Below, piece after piece: positions 9,887-20,776 of a stretch of 64,000 nucleotides of DNA. The first letter of the stretch is position 1, and every line of letters starts with the position of its first letter. The position numbers were made by a program, and so were the translations under genes. A model generated the notes under the pieces. The model worked only from the letters and a program-made list of their open reading frames with translations, ran no database searches and was not told the origin of the DNA. This DNA is from Photobacterium arenosum (GTDB lineage Bacteria > Pseudomonadota > Gammaproteobacteria > Enterobacterales > Vibrionaceae), in the NCBI RefSeq assembly GCF_014841115.1, contig NZ_JACYTP010000002.1:124001-188000 (forward strand), written 5' to 3'.

Positions 9887-9890
<4 letters not shown>
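9561..9890 (+). CDS. napD: NapD, Tat-signal chaperone for NapA
   Basis: This is a 109-residue cytoplasmic protein. The NapD fold begins at [14 protein letters not shown] (about residue 25), with a central [22 protein letters not shown] segment. NapD binds the twin-arginine leader of NapA and delays export until the molybdenum cofactor is inserted. The start at ATG 9561 follows the napF stop by 7 bp; a longer frame back to 9465 lies inside napF. Its TGA overlaps the napA ATG as ATGA. It has about 20 extra N-terminal residues compared with E. coli NapD. Confidence 0.92.
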
Positions 9891-12373
<2,483 letters not shown>

Positions 12374-12385
12374 AGGGAGTCGACC

Positions 12386-12862
12386 ATGAAAATTACATCT
12401 AAATTTGCCAGTGGCTTGATGGTCTTGTTACTTGCATTCGGGGCGGCTCATGCCGCTAACGAAGAGCTGGTGGGCGGTAACGGTGGTCTGCATTCGTTAC
12501 GTGGTCAGACGGAAATTAAAGATACTTTTCCCGGTGAAAACTGGAAAAAGTACCCGAAAGACGGCCAGCCGATTGACAGCGATTATGTGTATCAGCCGCC
12601 GCTGATTCCACACACCATACGCAACTACGAGGTGTCGCTGAATGCCAATAAGTGCTTGTCGTGCCACAGCTGGAAATACGCCAACGAAATGGGGGCGACT
12701 AAAATCAGCGTGACTCATTACCGTTCTCCTCGCCACGGGCAGGTTTTGTCAGATGTGTCGCCCAGCCGCTATTTCTGTTTGCAGTGCCATGTGCCACAGG
12801 CCGATGCGACTCCCTTGGTGGACAACACGTTCAAACGGGTTGATGCCCTGGATGAAAAATAA
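12386..12862 (+). CDS. napB: Diheme cytochrome NapB
   Basis: This 158-residue periplasmic electron-transfer subunit of nitrate reductase has a Sec signal peptide (about residues 1-23, ending AHA). Two CxxCH haem sites follow: CLSCH near residue 91 and CLQCH near 131. His residues in the middle (PLIPHTI, THYRSPRHG) are the expected distal ligands. An AGGGAGT ribosome site precedes ATG 12386. It lies 12 bp after napA. Confidence 0.96.
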   Translation: MKITSKFASGLMVLLLAFGAAHAANEELVGGNGGLHSLRGQTEIKDTFPGENWKKYPKDGQPIDSDYVYQPPLIPHTIRNYEVSLNANKCLSCHSWKYANEMGATKISVTHYRSPRHGQVLSDVSPSRYFCLQCHVPQADATPLVDNTFKRVDALDEK

Positions 12863-12876
12863 CGACGGAGCCAGTT

Positions 12877-13452
12877 ATGAATATCATTAAACGCTTCTGG
12901 CGTCGTCTGAGTTCGCCGAGTAAAGCGGCAGCGGGTGTGGTGCTGTTTCTGGGCTTTATGGGTGGTTTACTGTTCTGGGGGGCATTTAATACAGGGATGG
13001 AGGCCACGAACACTGAAGCTTTCTGCTCTGGCTGCCACGCACCCATAGTGAAGGAGATACGTGAAACCATTCATTACTCAAACCGCTCGGGTGTGCGGGC
13101 GATTTGTTCAGATTGTCACGTTCCTCATGAGTGGACAGACAAGATTGTCCGTAAAGTCCAGGCATCGAAAGAGCTGTTTGCGTTTGCGATGGGGACGATA
13201 AGCACCGAAGAAAAGTTTCAGGCCAGGCGGGGGCACCTTGCTCACCGCGAATGGAGCCGAATGAAAAACAACGACTCCAAGGAATGCCGGAACTGTCACC
13301 AATTTGACTACATGGATTATTCTGAGCAAGGGTCACGCGCAGTGAAACAGCATTCAGAGGCGCTCGCTTCAGGAGATAAAACCTGTGTGGATTGTCATAA
13401 AGGGATAGCCCACCGACTGCCTGATATGAGAGACGTTGAAGGCTGGCAATAA
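12877..13452 (+). CDS. napC: Membrane-anchored tetraheme quinol dehydrogenase NapC
   Basis: NapC is a 191-residue NapC/NirT-family protein that oxidises membrane quinol and passes electrons to NapB/NapA. One N-terminal transmembrane helix (about residues 15-37) anchors it. Four CxxCH sites follow: CSGCH, CSDCH, CRNCH and CVDCH. Napless gene variants napG/H are absent, so the quinol route here is NapC-dependent. It starts 14 bp after napB. Confidence 0.96.
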   Translation: MNIIKRFWRRLSSPSKAAAGVVLFLGFMGGLLFWGAFNTGMEATNTEAFCSGCHAPIVKEIRETIHYSNRSGVRAICSDCHVPHEWTDKIVRKVQASKELFAFAMGTISTEEKFQARRGHLAHREWSRMKNNDSKECRNCHQFDYMDYSEQGSRAVKQHSEALASGDKTCVDCHKGIAHRLPDMRDVEGWQ

Positions 13453-13462
13453 GGAGAGAGCA

Positions 13463-13600
13463 ATGAGTACTCTAGAATCGATTATCTGGCATGTACTTGG
13501 CTATGCCGCCATGCCCGTGATTATATTAACGGGCTTTCTGATGGTTGCGGTTGTGTCTTTATGGATACTCTCAATCGGTAAAGATAAACCTGGCCGTTAA
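13463..13600 (+). CDS. 45-residue single-span membrane protein at the end of the nap operon
   Basis: This ORF is shorter than most gene-finding cut-offs. It starts at ATG 13463 with an AAGGAGAG ribosome site 5 nt upstream, only 10 bp after the napC stop. It begins MSTLESIIWHVLGYAAMPV, continues into a hydrophobic helix, and ends in KDKPGR. It resembles a very short conserved gamma-proteobacterial family I recall as TIGR02808-type, and in size and topology it is like NapE, a small nap-associated membrane protein. No function is known to me. Strong ribosome site and operon position support a real gene. Its last 4 bases overlap the end of the convergent gene. Confidence 0.75.
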   Translation: MSTLESIIWHVLGYAAMPVIILTGFLMVAVVSLWILSIGKDKPGR

Positions 13601-13794
13601 GTACAGCCATTTCCCTGACCAGGCGGCTTGTAGCTGATAACTAAAGCCGCCAGCCAGGCAGTATAGAGCGGCAGCCAGTCAGTCAGCAATGCAACAAATG
13701 GTGTGTGGCCTGTAAGCCAAATTTCACCCAAGTGAAGTACAGCAACGCAGGCCAAACCAAGCAAACAGATAATACGAAACACATTCCGCCCCAT
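13597..13794 (-). CDS. Small two-span membrane protein, unknown
   Basis: This 65-residue hydrophobic protein has two likely transmembrane segments (about residues 6-24 and 33-53) and a short polar tail. I do not recognise a family. Its stop codon overlaps the stop of the convergent 45-residue nap-linked ORF by 4 bp (TTAA read both ways), and no terminator separates them. A TCAAAGGATAT ribosome-like stretch lies before the start at 13794. It is probably real but function is unknown. Confidence 0.55.
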   Translation of the reverse strand: MGRNVFRIICLLGLACVAVLHLGEIWLTGHTPFVALLTDWLPLYTAWLAALVISYKPPGQGNGCT

Positions 13795-13876
13795 ACATAT
13801 ATCCTTTGAAAATCTACGGATAAGTATAGATGCAAATGCTAATTGTTATCAAGTGCATTTGTGGGCTATTTATACA

Positions 13877-14218
13877 TCACTTAATAAAGTGCCAACCAAT
13901 GAATCCTGCCCAGGATAACACCAGTAGTATCCAAGCTATCGGACTCTGTGTGACGATTTTCTGCACTTCAGTGTGCTCCGACTGAGCCTGAACCGTGGGA
14001 TCGGGCGCCGTTTTTTCTTTTAACTGCTTCTTACGAAACTTATCCCTTTCGCGCGCTTTGGCCTTTTGCTGTTTTTTATAGAGTTCGATGCCCTTCTGAA
14101 TCCCTTGTGCGATCAGCTTGGTCTGTTCTTTTGTCTGTCCGGGTTTTTGTGTGGCTCTGGCAATTTGCATCGCTTCAGCTTGCGTTTCTGGTGAGGGTGA
14201 TTGGGTCGTTTTGTTCAT
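13877..14218 (-). CDS. DUF2956 family protein
   Basis: This 113-residue protein opens with a conserved-looking segment (PSPETQAEAMQIARATQKPG, then QTKEQTKLIAQGIQKGIE) and continues with a Lys/Arg-rich helix (about residues 48-65). It ends in a hydrophobic C-terminal membrane anchor (PIAWILLVLSWAGFIGWHF). This arrangement matches my memory of DUF2956, found in Vibrio and Shewanella; function unknown. Tail-anchored topology with the basic part in the cytoplasm is inferred. Confidence 0.75.
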   Translation of the reverse strand: MNKTTQSPSPETQAEAMQIARATQKPGQTKEQTKLIAQGIQKGIELYKKQQKAKARERDKFRKKQLKEKTAPDPTVQAQSEHTEVQKIVTQSPIAWILLVLSWAGFIGWHFIK

Positions 14219-14577
14219 TGCGTGCTCGTTAATGGTAAATGTATCGATTTAATAGCATTTTATACCGTTGTTGTACTTGTGCTAAATGGCTGCATTTTGT
14301 AGGAATATTCCTACATATTGTAGTGTTTCACATCAACCAGCGCGCGATTTTTTTGGATCACAAGCTGTAGTAAGTGAATGAAATACCATTAGTTATTATC
14401 GTGATATTGAAATTGTTGCTTCTGAAGAAATCATAGTACTTTTCATTGTTTGTTAAATATACGTAAAACCGTGATCAAGATTACAGGTTAAGTAATTAAT
14501 CCGTGCGTTATAACGCAGAACGAATGTCTGTACCTTTGCCAATTGATCCATATCATTTATTGTCAGGAAAGATAAAT
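14219..14577. other. Intergenic region between DUF2956 and DUF2919 genes
   Basis: This AT-rich, 359-bp divergent region has no credible ORF. It holds an 18-bp perfect palindrome at 14298-14315 (listed separately) and presumably the promoters of both flanking genes. Confidence 0.6.
14298..14315. promoter_or_regulatory. 18-bp perfect palindrome, possible operator
   Basis: TGTAGGAATATTCCTACA reads identically on both strands. It lies 83 bp from the DUF2956 start and about 260 bp before the DUF2919 start. It does not fit the CRP, FNR or NarP consensus. A dimeric regulator site is inferred. Confidence 0.5.
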
Positions 14578-15051
14578 ATGATTTTCCTGTTTCTGAGCGC
14601 CACACGCATGTATTCAATAGATGCTTACGACAGCAATGGTCTGCTTAAACCTTCCGGCTTGTTATGGTTAAGTATGCTGTTCAGTGCCAGGGGGTGGGGA
14701 GTATTTGTCATGGCTGGTGTAAGCCGGGCACAAGGTGCTGAGCTGCTCCAGTTGTTTTTTCCTCATACTGAGAATTTGTACTTCTTGATGGGGATAGGTT
14801 TGCCAGCCGTGTTCCTGATGTGGCTGAGTGGACTGAGACATAAAAATAACAACATGATAAATGGAGTATGGCGGTACGGCAGATTTGTTTTGCTGCTTGG
14901 TTATGCTCTTGATTTAATATTGCAAGTGTACCAACTGACATTGTTAAGAGGCGCCTTTAGCTGGCCGGCAGCGGTTACTTTGCTGGCAACCATTTGGCTA
15001 ATGGCTTATCTGGTACGAAGTTCCCGAGTCAGACATACATTTGCCAATTAG
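14578..15051 (+). CDS. DUF2919 (YfeZ-like) inner-membrane protein
   Basis: This membrane protein of 157 residues begins its family domain at YSIDAYDSNGLLKPSG, then has about four hydrophobic segments. It resembles DUF2919/YfeZ; function unknown. ATG 14578 is chosen because an AGGAAA ribosome site lies 7 nt upstream. The family domain itself starts at the later ATG 14608, which is an alternative, whereas GTG 14503 has no ribosome site. In E. coli yfeZ is near yfeX, the DyP peroxidase gene; here the DyP gene is two genes downstream. Confidence 0.75.
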   Translation: MIFLFLSATRMYSIDAYDSNGLLKPSGLLWLSMLFSARGWGVFVMAGVSRAQGAELLQLFFPHTENLYFLMGIGLPAVFLMWLSGLRHKNNNMINGVWRYGRFVLLLGYALDLILQVYQLTLLRGAFSWPAAVTLLATIWLMAYLVRSSRVRHTFAN

Positions 15052-15070
15052 CCTATGGAGAAAGTGTCAG

Positions 15071-15472
15071 ATGAATGATTTGGGAAGAGGAGTTGTGCTG
15101 TTTAGCGCCTTACTTAGCCCTTTGGCAATGGCAGACTGGTTATTGAATGTGAACCTAGAGCTGTCAAGTGCAGGTTATCGTCAGTCGGTAGCGACTTCAA
15201 TACAGTTGCTACCGGGTGAGGAAACAGTGATCTTTGGTACAACTGAAGGTGAGCAGCGGCGAAAGTTTTTCGGTAGTGCTGAATTACTGGAAGTATCCGC
15301 AGAAGAAGTCAAAATTAAATTTAAAATCCAGGAGCAACTGGATGATGGTGCCTGGCGGATATTGGCGGCACCAGTGATTTCGACCGGGCTGGATACACCA
15401 GCATCATTTGAGTCGTCGCAAGACGATGAACTGAACTCAGTAAAGCTGCAAGTTGCCGTGATGTCAGCGTAA
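15071..15472 (+). CDS. Putative exported protein, unknown
   Basis: This 133-residue protein has a likely signal peptide (hydrophobic GVVLFSALLSPLAMA, cleavage near residue 21). A beta-rich domain with many Glu residues follows. I recognise no family. The start at ATG 15071 follows a TGGAG ribosome site and lies 19 bp after the DUF2919 stop, suggesting an operon. It sits where E. coli has yfeY between yfeZ and yfeX, but I see no clear similarity to YfeY. Confidence 0.65.
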   Translation: MNDLGRGVVLFSALLSPLAMADWLLNVNLELSSAGYRQSVATSIQLLPGEETVIFGTTEGEQRRKFFGSAELLEVSAEEVKIKFKIQEQLDDGAWRILAAPVISTGLDTPASFESSQDDELNSVKLQVAVMSA

Positions 15473-15501
15473 AGTTTCAGCATATTCTGGATAAATGTGA
15501 T

Positions 15502-15530
15502 AAAAGCGCCTTTTTGGCGCTTTTTGCTTT
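15502..15530 (+). terminator. Intrinsic terminator after the exported-protein gene
   Basis: AAAAGCGCC, a TTTTT loop, GGCGCTTTTT: a compact hairpin with a T run, 30 bp after the stop. Confidence 0.85.
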
Positions 15531-15695
15531 TTCTCTGCAACATTTTGTCGTAAATGAGCGTTTTTCTGACTTGGCTGTCCATGATCAATATGCTTAACTC
15601 AGAGTAAATTACAATATACTTTTCTTCTTGGATGCTGCAATCAGACTGGTTGTATTATCAAAGAGCTGAGTATAGAAAAACGCAATATTGGGAGA

Positions 15696-16601
15696 ATGAA
15701 TGTGACGCCACAAAGTGCCATTTTACCTGAAGCGGGCCCGTATTCCTTGGTCTGTGTGTTTAACCTTGTAGGAAATAAAGACAAGGTTATACGTCAGTGC
15801 CAGGGGCTGCTTGAAGTAGCGGAAAAGCTAAATCAACAGCACGTGAGTGCCTGTATTCACCTAAGCTTTGGTTTCGGCAAAGCGTTCTGGCAACAATTTG
15901 AAAAAGGGTGTCCTAACGACTTTGAAGAGTTTGCGCCTTTGGGAAGCGGTGATGTTACTGCGCCATCCACGGGCGGTGACTTGCTGCTTCATGTTCACTC
16001 TAATCGGCATGACCTGAATTTTCATCTGCTGAGCAGCTTCATGCAGCCCATAGCTTCGGAAGTGGAATTGATCGATGAAACGAATGGCTTCCGGTATCTG
16101 GACGCCCGTGATCTCACCGGTTTTATTGACGGCACTGAGAATCCGAAGAAACAAGCGGCCAGACAAGAGATTGCAATCATTCCTGATGGGCCATTTGCCG
16201 GAGGAAGCTTCGTGATGCTCCAGCGGTTTGTTCATAATTTACCTGCCTGGCATGCTGTGAATGTTGCTCAGCAGGAGCAAATTATCGGGCGCACTAAACC
16301 AGATTCAGTTGAGCTGGATGAGGTTCCGGCTGACTCACACGTGGGCAGGGTGGATCTGAAAGAAGAGGGGAAAGGGTTAAAAATTGTACGTCATAGTTTG
16401 CCATACGGCACTGTGAGCGGTGAACATGGCTTATTGTTTATTGCCTATTGTGCGCAGCAACGGAACTTCCGCGAAATGCTCGACAGTATGTATGGTGAAA
16501 AAGACGGGCAGACTGATAAGCTGCTGGATTTTACCAAGGCGGTTACCGGCGCTTACTTCTTTGTACCCTCGACAGAAATGCTGACGCAGCTGCAGGGATG
16601 A
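15696..16601 (+). CDS. DyP-type peroxidase, YfeX-like
   Basis: This dye-decolorising-type haem peroxidase has 301 residues. Diagnostic GxxDG sequence (TGFIDGTENP, near residue 147) carries the distal Asp. The proximal His is in DSHVGRVD near residue 214 and the distal Arg in IVRHSLPYG. No signal peptide, so cytoplasmic. The family oxidises substrates such as porphyrinogens with H2O2; the natural substrate is unknown. A GGGAG ribosome site is only 1-2 nt from ATG 15696 but about 7 nt from in-frame GTG 15702, so translation may start two codons later. Confidence 0.92.
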   Translation: MNVTPQSAILPEAGPYSLVCVFNLVGNKDKVIRQCQGLLEVAEKLNQQHVSACIHLSFGFGKAFWQQFEKGCPNDFEEFAPLGSGDVTAPSTGGDLLLHVHSNRHDLNFHLLSSFMQPIASEVELIDETNGFRYLDARDLTGFIDGTENPKKQAARQEIAIIPDGPFAGGSFVMLQRFVHNLPAWHAVNVAQQEQIIGRTKPDSVELDEVPADSHVGRVDLKEEGKGLKIVRHSLPYGTVSGEHGLLFIAYCAQQRNFREMLDSMYGEKDGQTDKLLDFTKAVTGAYFFVPSTEMLTQLQG

Positions 16602-16621
16602 TTTTGATCATTCAATGATGC

Positions 16622-16651
16622 AAAAATGCCGCCTGAAAAGGCGGCATTTTA
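16622..16651. terminator. Bidirectional terminator between the DyP gene and crr
   Basis: AAATGCCGCC, a 6-nt loop, GGCGGCATTT with A and T runs on either side serves both convergent genes. Confidence 0.85.
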
Positions 16652-16678
16652 TTAACTCATACTTTACATCAAGGTGTT

Positions 16679-17188
16679 TTACTTCTTGATGCGCAGTACA
16701 GGTGTTTCACCCACGGTGACGGCGCCGGACAGCTTACTCAGCTCTTTGATTTCATCCATGTTAGAAATCACTACAGGCGTAAGAGTAGACTTCGCTTTTT
16801 CTTCCAGTACAGCCAGATCGAACTCAATGATAGTGTCACCCACTTTCACTGTTTGACCTTCTTCTGCTATACGTGTGAAGCCTTCGCCTTTCAATTCAAC
16901 GGTATCAATACCGAAGTGAACGAACAGCTCTACACCGTCATCAGACTCGATAGAGAATGCGTGGTTGGTTTCAAATATTTTACCGATAGTGCCGTTTACC
17001 GGGGCAACCATCTTGTTACCTGCTGGTTTGATAGCGATACCGTCACCAACAATTTTCTCAGCAAAAACAACATCAGGCACATCTTCGATATTTACGATTT
17101 CACCTGAAAGCGGGGCGATGATCTCAATAGCACCAGTTTCATTGGTGTCGTCAGAAACCAGCTTCTTTAATTTGTCAAACAGACCCAT
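16679..17188 (-). CDS. crr: PTS glucose-specific EIIA component
   Basis: EIIA-Glc accepts phosphate from HPr and donates it to sugar EIIB domains. Its phosphorylation state controls adenylate cyclase and inducer exclusion in related bacteria. The 169-residue protein matches the E. coli length, with phosphorylated His91 in [10 protein letters not shown] and the partner His76 in TNHAFSIES. It is the last gene of ptsH-ptsI-crr, 40 bp after ptsI. Confidence 0.97.
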   Translation of the reverse strand: MGLFDKLKKLVSDDTNETGAIEIIAPLSGEIVNIEDVPDVVFAEKIVGDGIAIKPAGNKMVAPVNGTIGKIFETNHAFSIESDDGVELFVHFGIDTVELKGEGFTRIAEEGQTVKVGDTIIEFDLAVLEEKAKSTLTPVVISNMDEIKELSKLSGAVTVGETPVLRIKK

Positions 17189-17228
17189 AGTGTTGCTCCT
17201 AAGCGTTGTTATTCTATCTGCAGCTATC

Positions 17229-18956
17229 TTAGCAGATGGTTTTTTCTGCGATAAATGTCTCTACGTGTGCTTCGATTTCCGCGGCAGTTGGCAGAGCAAG
17301 TGCTTGCTCGGCCATCAGCTTCACATCAGCAAAGTTACTGTTACGAATCACTTTTTTGATGCGTGGGATTGAAATCGCACTCATGCTGAACTCATCAAGG
17401 CCCATACCAAGCAATAGCAGGGTCGCACGATCATCACCAGCTAACTCACCGCACATGCCAGTCCATTTACCTTCCTTGTGGGAAGCATCGATGACTTGCT
17501 TGATGACAGTTAACACTGCGGGTGACATTGGATTATATAGATGAGAAATCAGCTCGTTACCACGGTCAACAGCCAGAGTATACTGGGTTAAGTCGTTTGT
17601 ACCAATGCTAAAGAAGTCAACTTCTTTGGCTAAATGGTGAGCAATTGCTGCTGCAGCTGGTGTTTCAACCATGACACCAACTTCAATCTTGTCGTCGAAA
17701 GCAATGCCTTCTTCACGGAGTTCTGCTTTGTAGGTTTCCAACTCGTTTTTCAGTTCACGAATCTCTTCGACAGAGATAATCATCGGGAACATCACACGCA
17801 GCTTACCGTGTGCAGAGGCACGCAGTATAGCGCGCAGCTGAGCACGCAGGATTTCACGACGATCCAGGCTGATACGCACTGCGCGCCAACCCAGGAATGG
17901 ATTCATTTCTTTTGGCAGGTCCATATACGGCAGATCTTTATCACCGCCGATATCCATGGTGCGGATGATCACTGACTGACCAAGCATGGCTTCTGCCACA
18001 TCTTTATAAGCCTGATACTGTTCGTCTTCAGTCGGCAGTGAATCGCGGTCCATGAACAGGAATTCAGTACGGTACAGACCAACACCTTCGCCGCCGTTAC
18101 GGTTTACGCCTTCACAGTCTTTTACTGTACCTATGTTGCCGCACACCTCTACCTGCTGGCCATCAAGGGTAATTGCCGGCAAATCTTTCAGTTTCGCGAG
18201 TTCATCTTTTTCTGCCTGATACTCATCGCGAATGGTTTTGAACTTTGCCATTTCGTCTGCTGACGGATTAATAACGATTTGGTTATTAATGGCATCCAAC
18301 ACCAGCATGTCACCGTTTTTCACCTGTTTGGTGATGTCGTTCGTACCCACAATGGCAGGTAATTCGAGTGAACGAGCCATGATTGAGGTGTGAGACGTGC
18401 GGCCACCGATGTCGGTAGCAAAACCCAGCACGTATTTCAGATTGATTTGCGCCGTTTCTGAAGGCGTCAGATCGTTGGCCACCAGTATCACTTCTTCATT
18501 GATGGCACTCAGATTGACTATGTTGATACCCAGTGCGTTTTTCACCACACGATTACCGATATCACGGATGTCGGTGGCACGCTCTTTCAGGTACTCATCA
18601 TCCAGAGATTCCAGCGTGGTTGCCTGCTCTTCAATGATAGCGTGGATCGCACAGGCGGCTCGTGCTTTGTTATCTTTAATGAAGGCTATGATTTCCTCTT
18701 CAAGCTCTTCATCTTCAAGCAACATGATGTGGCCTTCAAAGATGGCTTCCTTCTCTTCACCGAAGGTAATACGTGCTTTCTCTTTGATAACGTTGAGTTG
18801 CTCAGAAGATTTCTGACGCGCATTGAAGAAGCACTCAATTTCTTTTTCGATTTGATCGGCAGAAATGGGTGACTTGTCGAGAGTAATCTCTTCTTCCTGC
18901 AGTAGCAGCGCTTTACCAAAAGCGATGCCAGGAGATGCCAGGATACCTGAAATCAT
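17229..18956 (-). CDS. ptsI: PTS enzyme I
   Basis: Enzyme I autophosphorylates from phosphoenolpyruvate and passes the phosphate to HPr, the first step for all PTS sugars. The 575-residue protein has the N-terminal HPr-binding/phosphohistidine region with active His in [18 protein letters not shown] near residue 189, and the C-terminal PEP-binding barrel ([14 protein letters not shown] near 290; [15 protein letters not shown]). The PEP-site Cys is visible in GMCGELAGD near 502. It lies 52 bp after ptsH. Confidence 0.98.
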   Translation of the reverse strand: MISGILASPGIAFGKALLLQEEEITLDKSPISADQIEKEIECFFNARQKSSEQLNVIKEKARITFGEEKEAIFEGHIMLLEDEELEEEIIAFIKDNKARAACAIHAIIEEQATTLESLDDEYLKERATDIRDIGNRVVKNALGINIVNLSAINEEVILVANDLTPSETAQINLKYVLGFATDIGGRTSHTSIMARSLELPAIVGTNDITKQVKNGDMLVLDAINNQIVINPSADEMAKFKTIRDEYQAEKDELAKLKDLPAITLDGQQVEVCGNIGTVKDCEGVNRNGGEGVGLYRTEFLFMDRDSLPTEDEQYQAYKDVAEAMLGQSVIIRTMDIGGDKDLPYMDLPKEMNPFLGWRAVRISLDRREILRAQLRAILRASAHGKLRVMFPMIISVEEIRELKNELETYKAELREEGIAFDDKIEVGVMVETPAAAAIAHHLAKEVDFFSIGTNDLTQYTLAVDRGNELISHLYNPMSPAVLTVIKQVIDASHKEGKWTGMCGELAGDDRATLLLLGMGLDEFSMSAISIPRIKKVIRNSNFADVKLMAEQALALPTAAEIEAHVETFIAEKTIC

Positions 18957-19008
18957 AGCCTTACCTTAAATTTAACAAACAACTAGGGAAATAATGTACT
19001 GCGGCCGA

Positions 19009-19266
19009 TTAGTGCAGCTGGTCCATCAGGGCAACCAGGTGATCAACAGCTTCCTGAGCTTGTGAACCTTCAGCTGAAATGGTGACCACAGTGCCTTTAA
19101 CCAGGCCTAGTGTTTGCAGTTTGAACAGGCTTTTAGCACTTGCGCTTTTACCATTAGAAGTCACTGTGATATCAGCGTCAAAACCTTTGGCTTCTTTAAC
19201 GAATTGCGCAGCAGGACGAGTGTGTAGGCCGTTTTCTGCAGTGATCTCAACTTGCTTCTGATACAT
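19009..19266 (-). CDS. ptsH: PTS phosphocarrier protein HPr
   Basis: This 85-residue phosphocarrier has the active-site His15 in [11 protein letters not shown] and the conserved Ser46 region [17 protein letters not shown]. It transfers phosphate from enzyme I to EIIA proteins. Length is identical to E. coli HPr. It is the first gene of the pts operon. Confidence 0.98.
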   Translation of the reverse strand: MYQKQVEITAENGLHTRPAAQFVKEAKGFDADITVTSNGKSASAKSLFKLQTLGLVKGTVVTISAEGSQAQEAVDHLVALMDQLH

Positions 19267-19584
19267 TTTTCACCCCGATTCTTAATATCGTATTATGTAA
19301 TAATCACGTAACTGAAAGTAAGCTTAATCCCAATAGCGAAAGCTTGCTAATTTAGGTTCTAATTTCACATTCACTTACATTGATTTAGTCTATGTCTGAA
19401 ACCCATTCTAAGAGGTTTGTGACCCGGCAAACATCGACCAGGTCAATTTTCACTCTTTTATTTCGATGCTGAAAATAAAAGCGTGGTCGGATTTATATTA
19501 AAGCTAAGGTCAAAAAGCAATAAAAAAGCCCCTATTGAGGGGCTTGACTTTAACAAATGCTTATCAAAAATGGCAGTTTTGTGA
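19267..19584. other. Intergenic region between ptsH and cysK
   Basis: The 318-bp gap holds the cysK terminator near 19521-19546 and, closer to ptsH, an AT-rich stretch that presumably contains the pts promoter. I could not identify a definite CRP or Mlc site. No credible ORF is present. Confidence 0.6.
19521..19546 (-). terminator. Terminator after cysK
   Basis: The stem AAGCCCC / GGGGCTT has a run of six A on its left, which is a T run on the minus strand. It separates cysK from the pts operon. Confidence 0.8.
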
Positions 19585-20553
19585 TCACTGTTGGGTTTCT
19601 TTTTCTGTAAAGATACCAGCGAACAATGCCGATGAGAGATAGCGCTCACCTGAACTTGGTAGCACTACAACAATGTTTTTACCAGCGAATTCCGGGCGCT
19701 CTGCAAGGCGGTTTGCTGCAACCACAGCGGCACCTGAAGAGATACCTGCCAGAATGCCTTCTTCTTCCATCAGACGCTGAGCCATAGCTATCGCATCTTC
19801 CGAGCTGACACGCTCTACTTCATCAATCAGAGACAGATCCAGGTTGCCAGGGATGAAGCCTGCGCCGATACCCTGAATTTTGTGCGGAGCCGGTTTGATC
19901 TCTTCACCGTTCAATGCCTGAGTAATAACGGGAGATTCGCTTGGCTCAACGGCAACCGTGGTGATGGCTTTACCTTTCTGCTGTTTGATAAAGCGGCTAA
20001 CACCAGTCAGAGTACCACCGGTACCTACACCAGAAACGAACACATCAATGTCGCCTTCGGTTGCATCCCAAATTTCCGGGCCTGTGGTCTTTTCGTGAAT
20101 TTGCGGGTTAGCAGGGTTATCAAACTGCTGCAGCAGCAGGTATTTTTCCGGATCAGAAGCGACAATTTCTTCTGCTTTCTCAATCGCACCTTTCATGCCT
20201 TTTGGTGCTTCGGTCAGAACCAGGTTGGCACCGAGTGCTTTGAGCAGTTTACGACGCTCCAGACTCATACTCTCTGGCATCGTCAGAGTCAGTTTGTAAC
20301 CGCGGGCGGCGGCAACAAAGGCAAGGGCAATACCTGTGTTACCACTGGTAGGTTCAACCAGCTCTACACCTTGTTTCAGCACGCCACGTTTTTCAGCATC
20401 CCAAATCATGTTGGCACCGATACGGCATTTAACGCTGAAGCTTGGGTTGCGTGATTCAATTTTTGCCAGAACATTGCCTTTGCTGACACGGTTCAGGCGT
20501 ACCAATGGGGTATTACCAATTGTCAGAGAATTATCTTCGTAAATCTTACTCAT
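19585..20553 (-). CDS. cysK: Cysteine synthase A (O-acetylserine sulfhydrylase)
   Basis: CysK makes cysteine from O-acetylserine and sulfide with PLP. The 322-residue protein has PLP-Lys in the [11 protein letters not shown] segment near residue 42, the substrate loop [11 protein letters not shown] near 69-79, and the phosphate-binding [10 protein letters not shown] near 178. ATG 20553 ([22 protein letters not shown]) gives the family length; a longer frame to 20619 adds an unrelated leader. The order cysK-ptsH-ptsI-crr is conserved in gamma-proteobacteria. Confidence 0.97.
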   Translation of the reverse strand: MSKIYEDNSLTIGNTPLVRLNRVSKGNVLAKIESRNPSFSVKCRIGANMIWDAEKRGVLKQGVELVEPTSGNTGIALAFVAAARGYKLTLTMPESMSLERRKLLKALGANLVLTEAPKGMKGAIEKAEEIVASDPEKYLLLQQFDNPANPQIHEKTTGPEIWDATEGDIDVFVSGVGTGGTLTGVSRFIKQQKGKAITTVAVEPSESPVITQALNGEEIKPAPHKIQGIGAGFIPGNLDLSLIDEVERVSSEDAIAMAQRLMEEEGILAGISSGAAVVAANRLAERPEFAGKNIVVVLPSSGERYLSSALFAGIFTEKETQQ

Positions 20554-20745
20554 GCTTGTCGTTCCTTGGTGACACGTTATCAACAAATGATAGTCAAAGC
20601 ATAATCGCTGACCACGCATTGGAAAGGAATTTATTGTTATATCTTAGAGTTATAAGAAAAGGTGTGAACTGTGCCGCTTTATTATTCCTTATGAGTAATA
20701 TGTAGTGACACTGAGAGCATATTGACTGAGCGAAGGCCGAGAGAA

Positions 20746-20767
20746 GAGAGGAGCAAAAGCTCCTCTC
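20746..20767 (-). terminator. Hairpin downstream of cysZ
   Basis: A perfect 9-bp stem (GAGAGGAGC / GCTCCTCTC) with an AAAA loop lies just past the cysZ stop. The following minus-strand sequence is pyrimidine-rich but lacks a pure T run, so termination is likely but not certain. Confidence 0.55.
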
Positions 20768-20776
20768 AGGCAGGGT

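Noticed and set aside
14298-14315. NarL/NarP site reading of the 18-bp palindrome
   Set aside because: The heptamers would be everted and do not match TACYYMT-N2-AKRRGTA.
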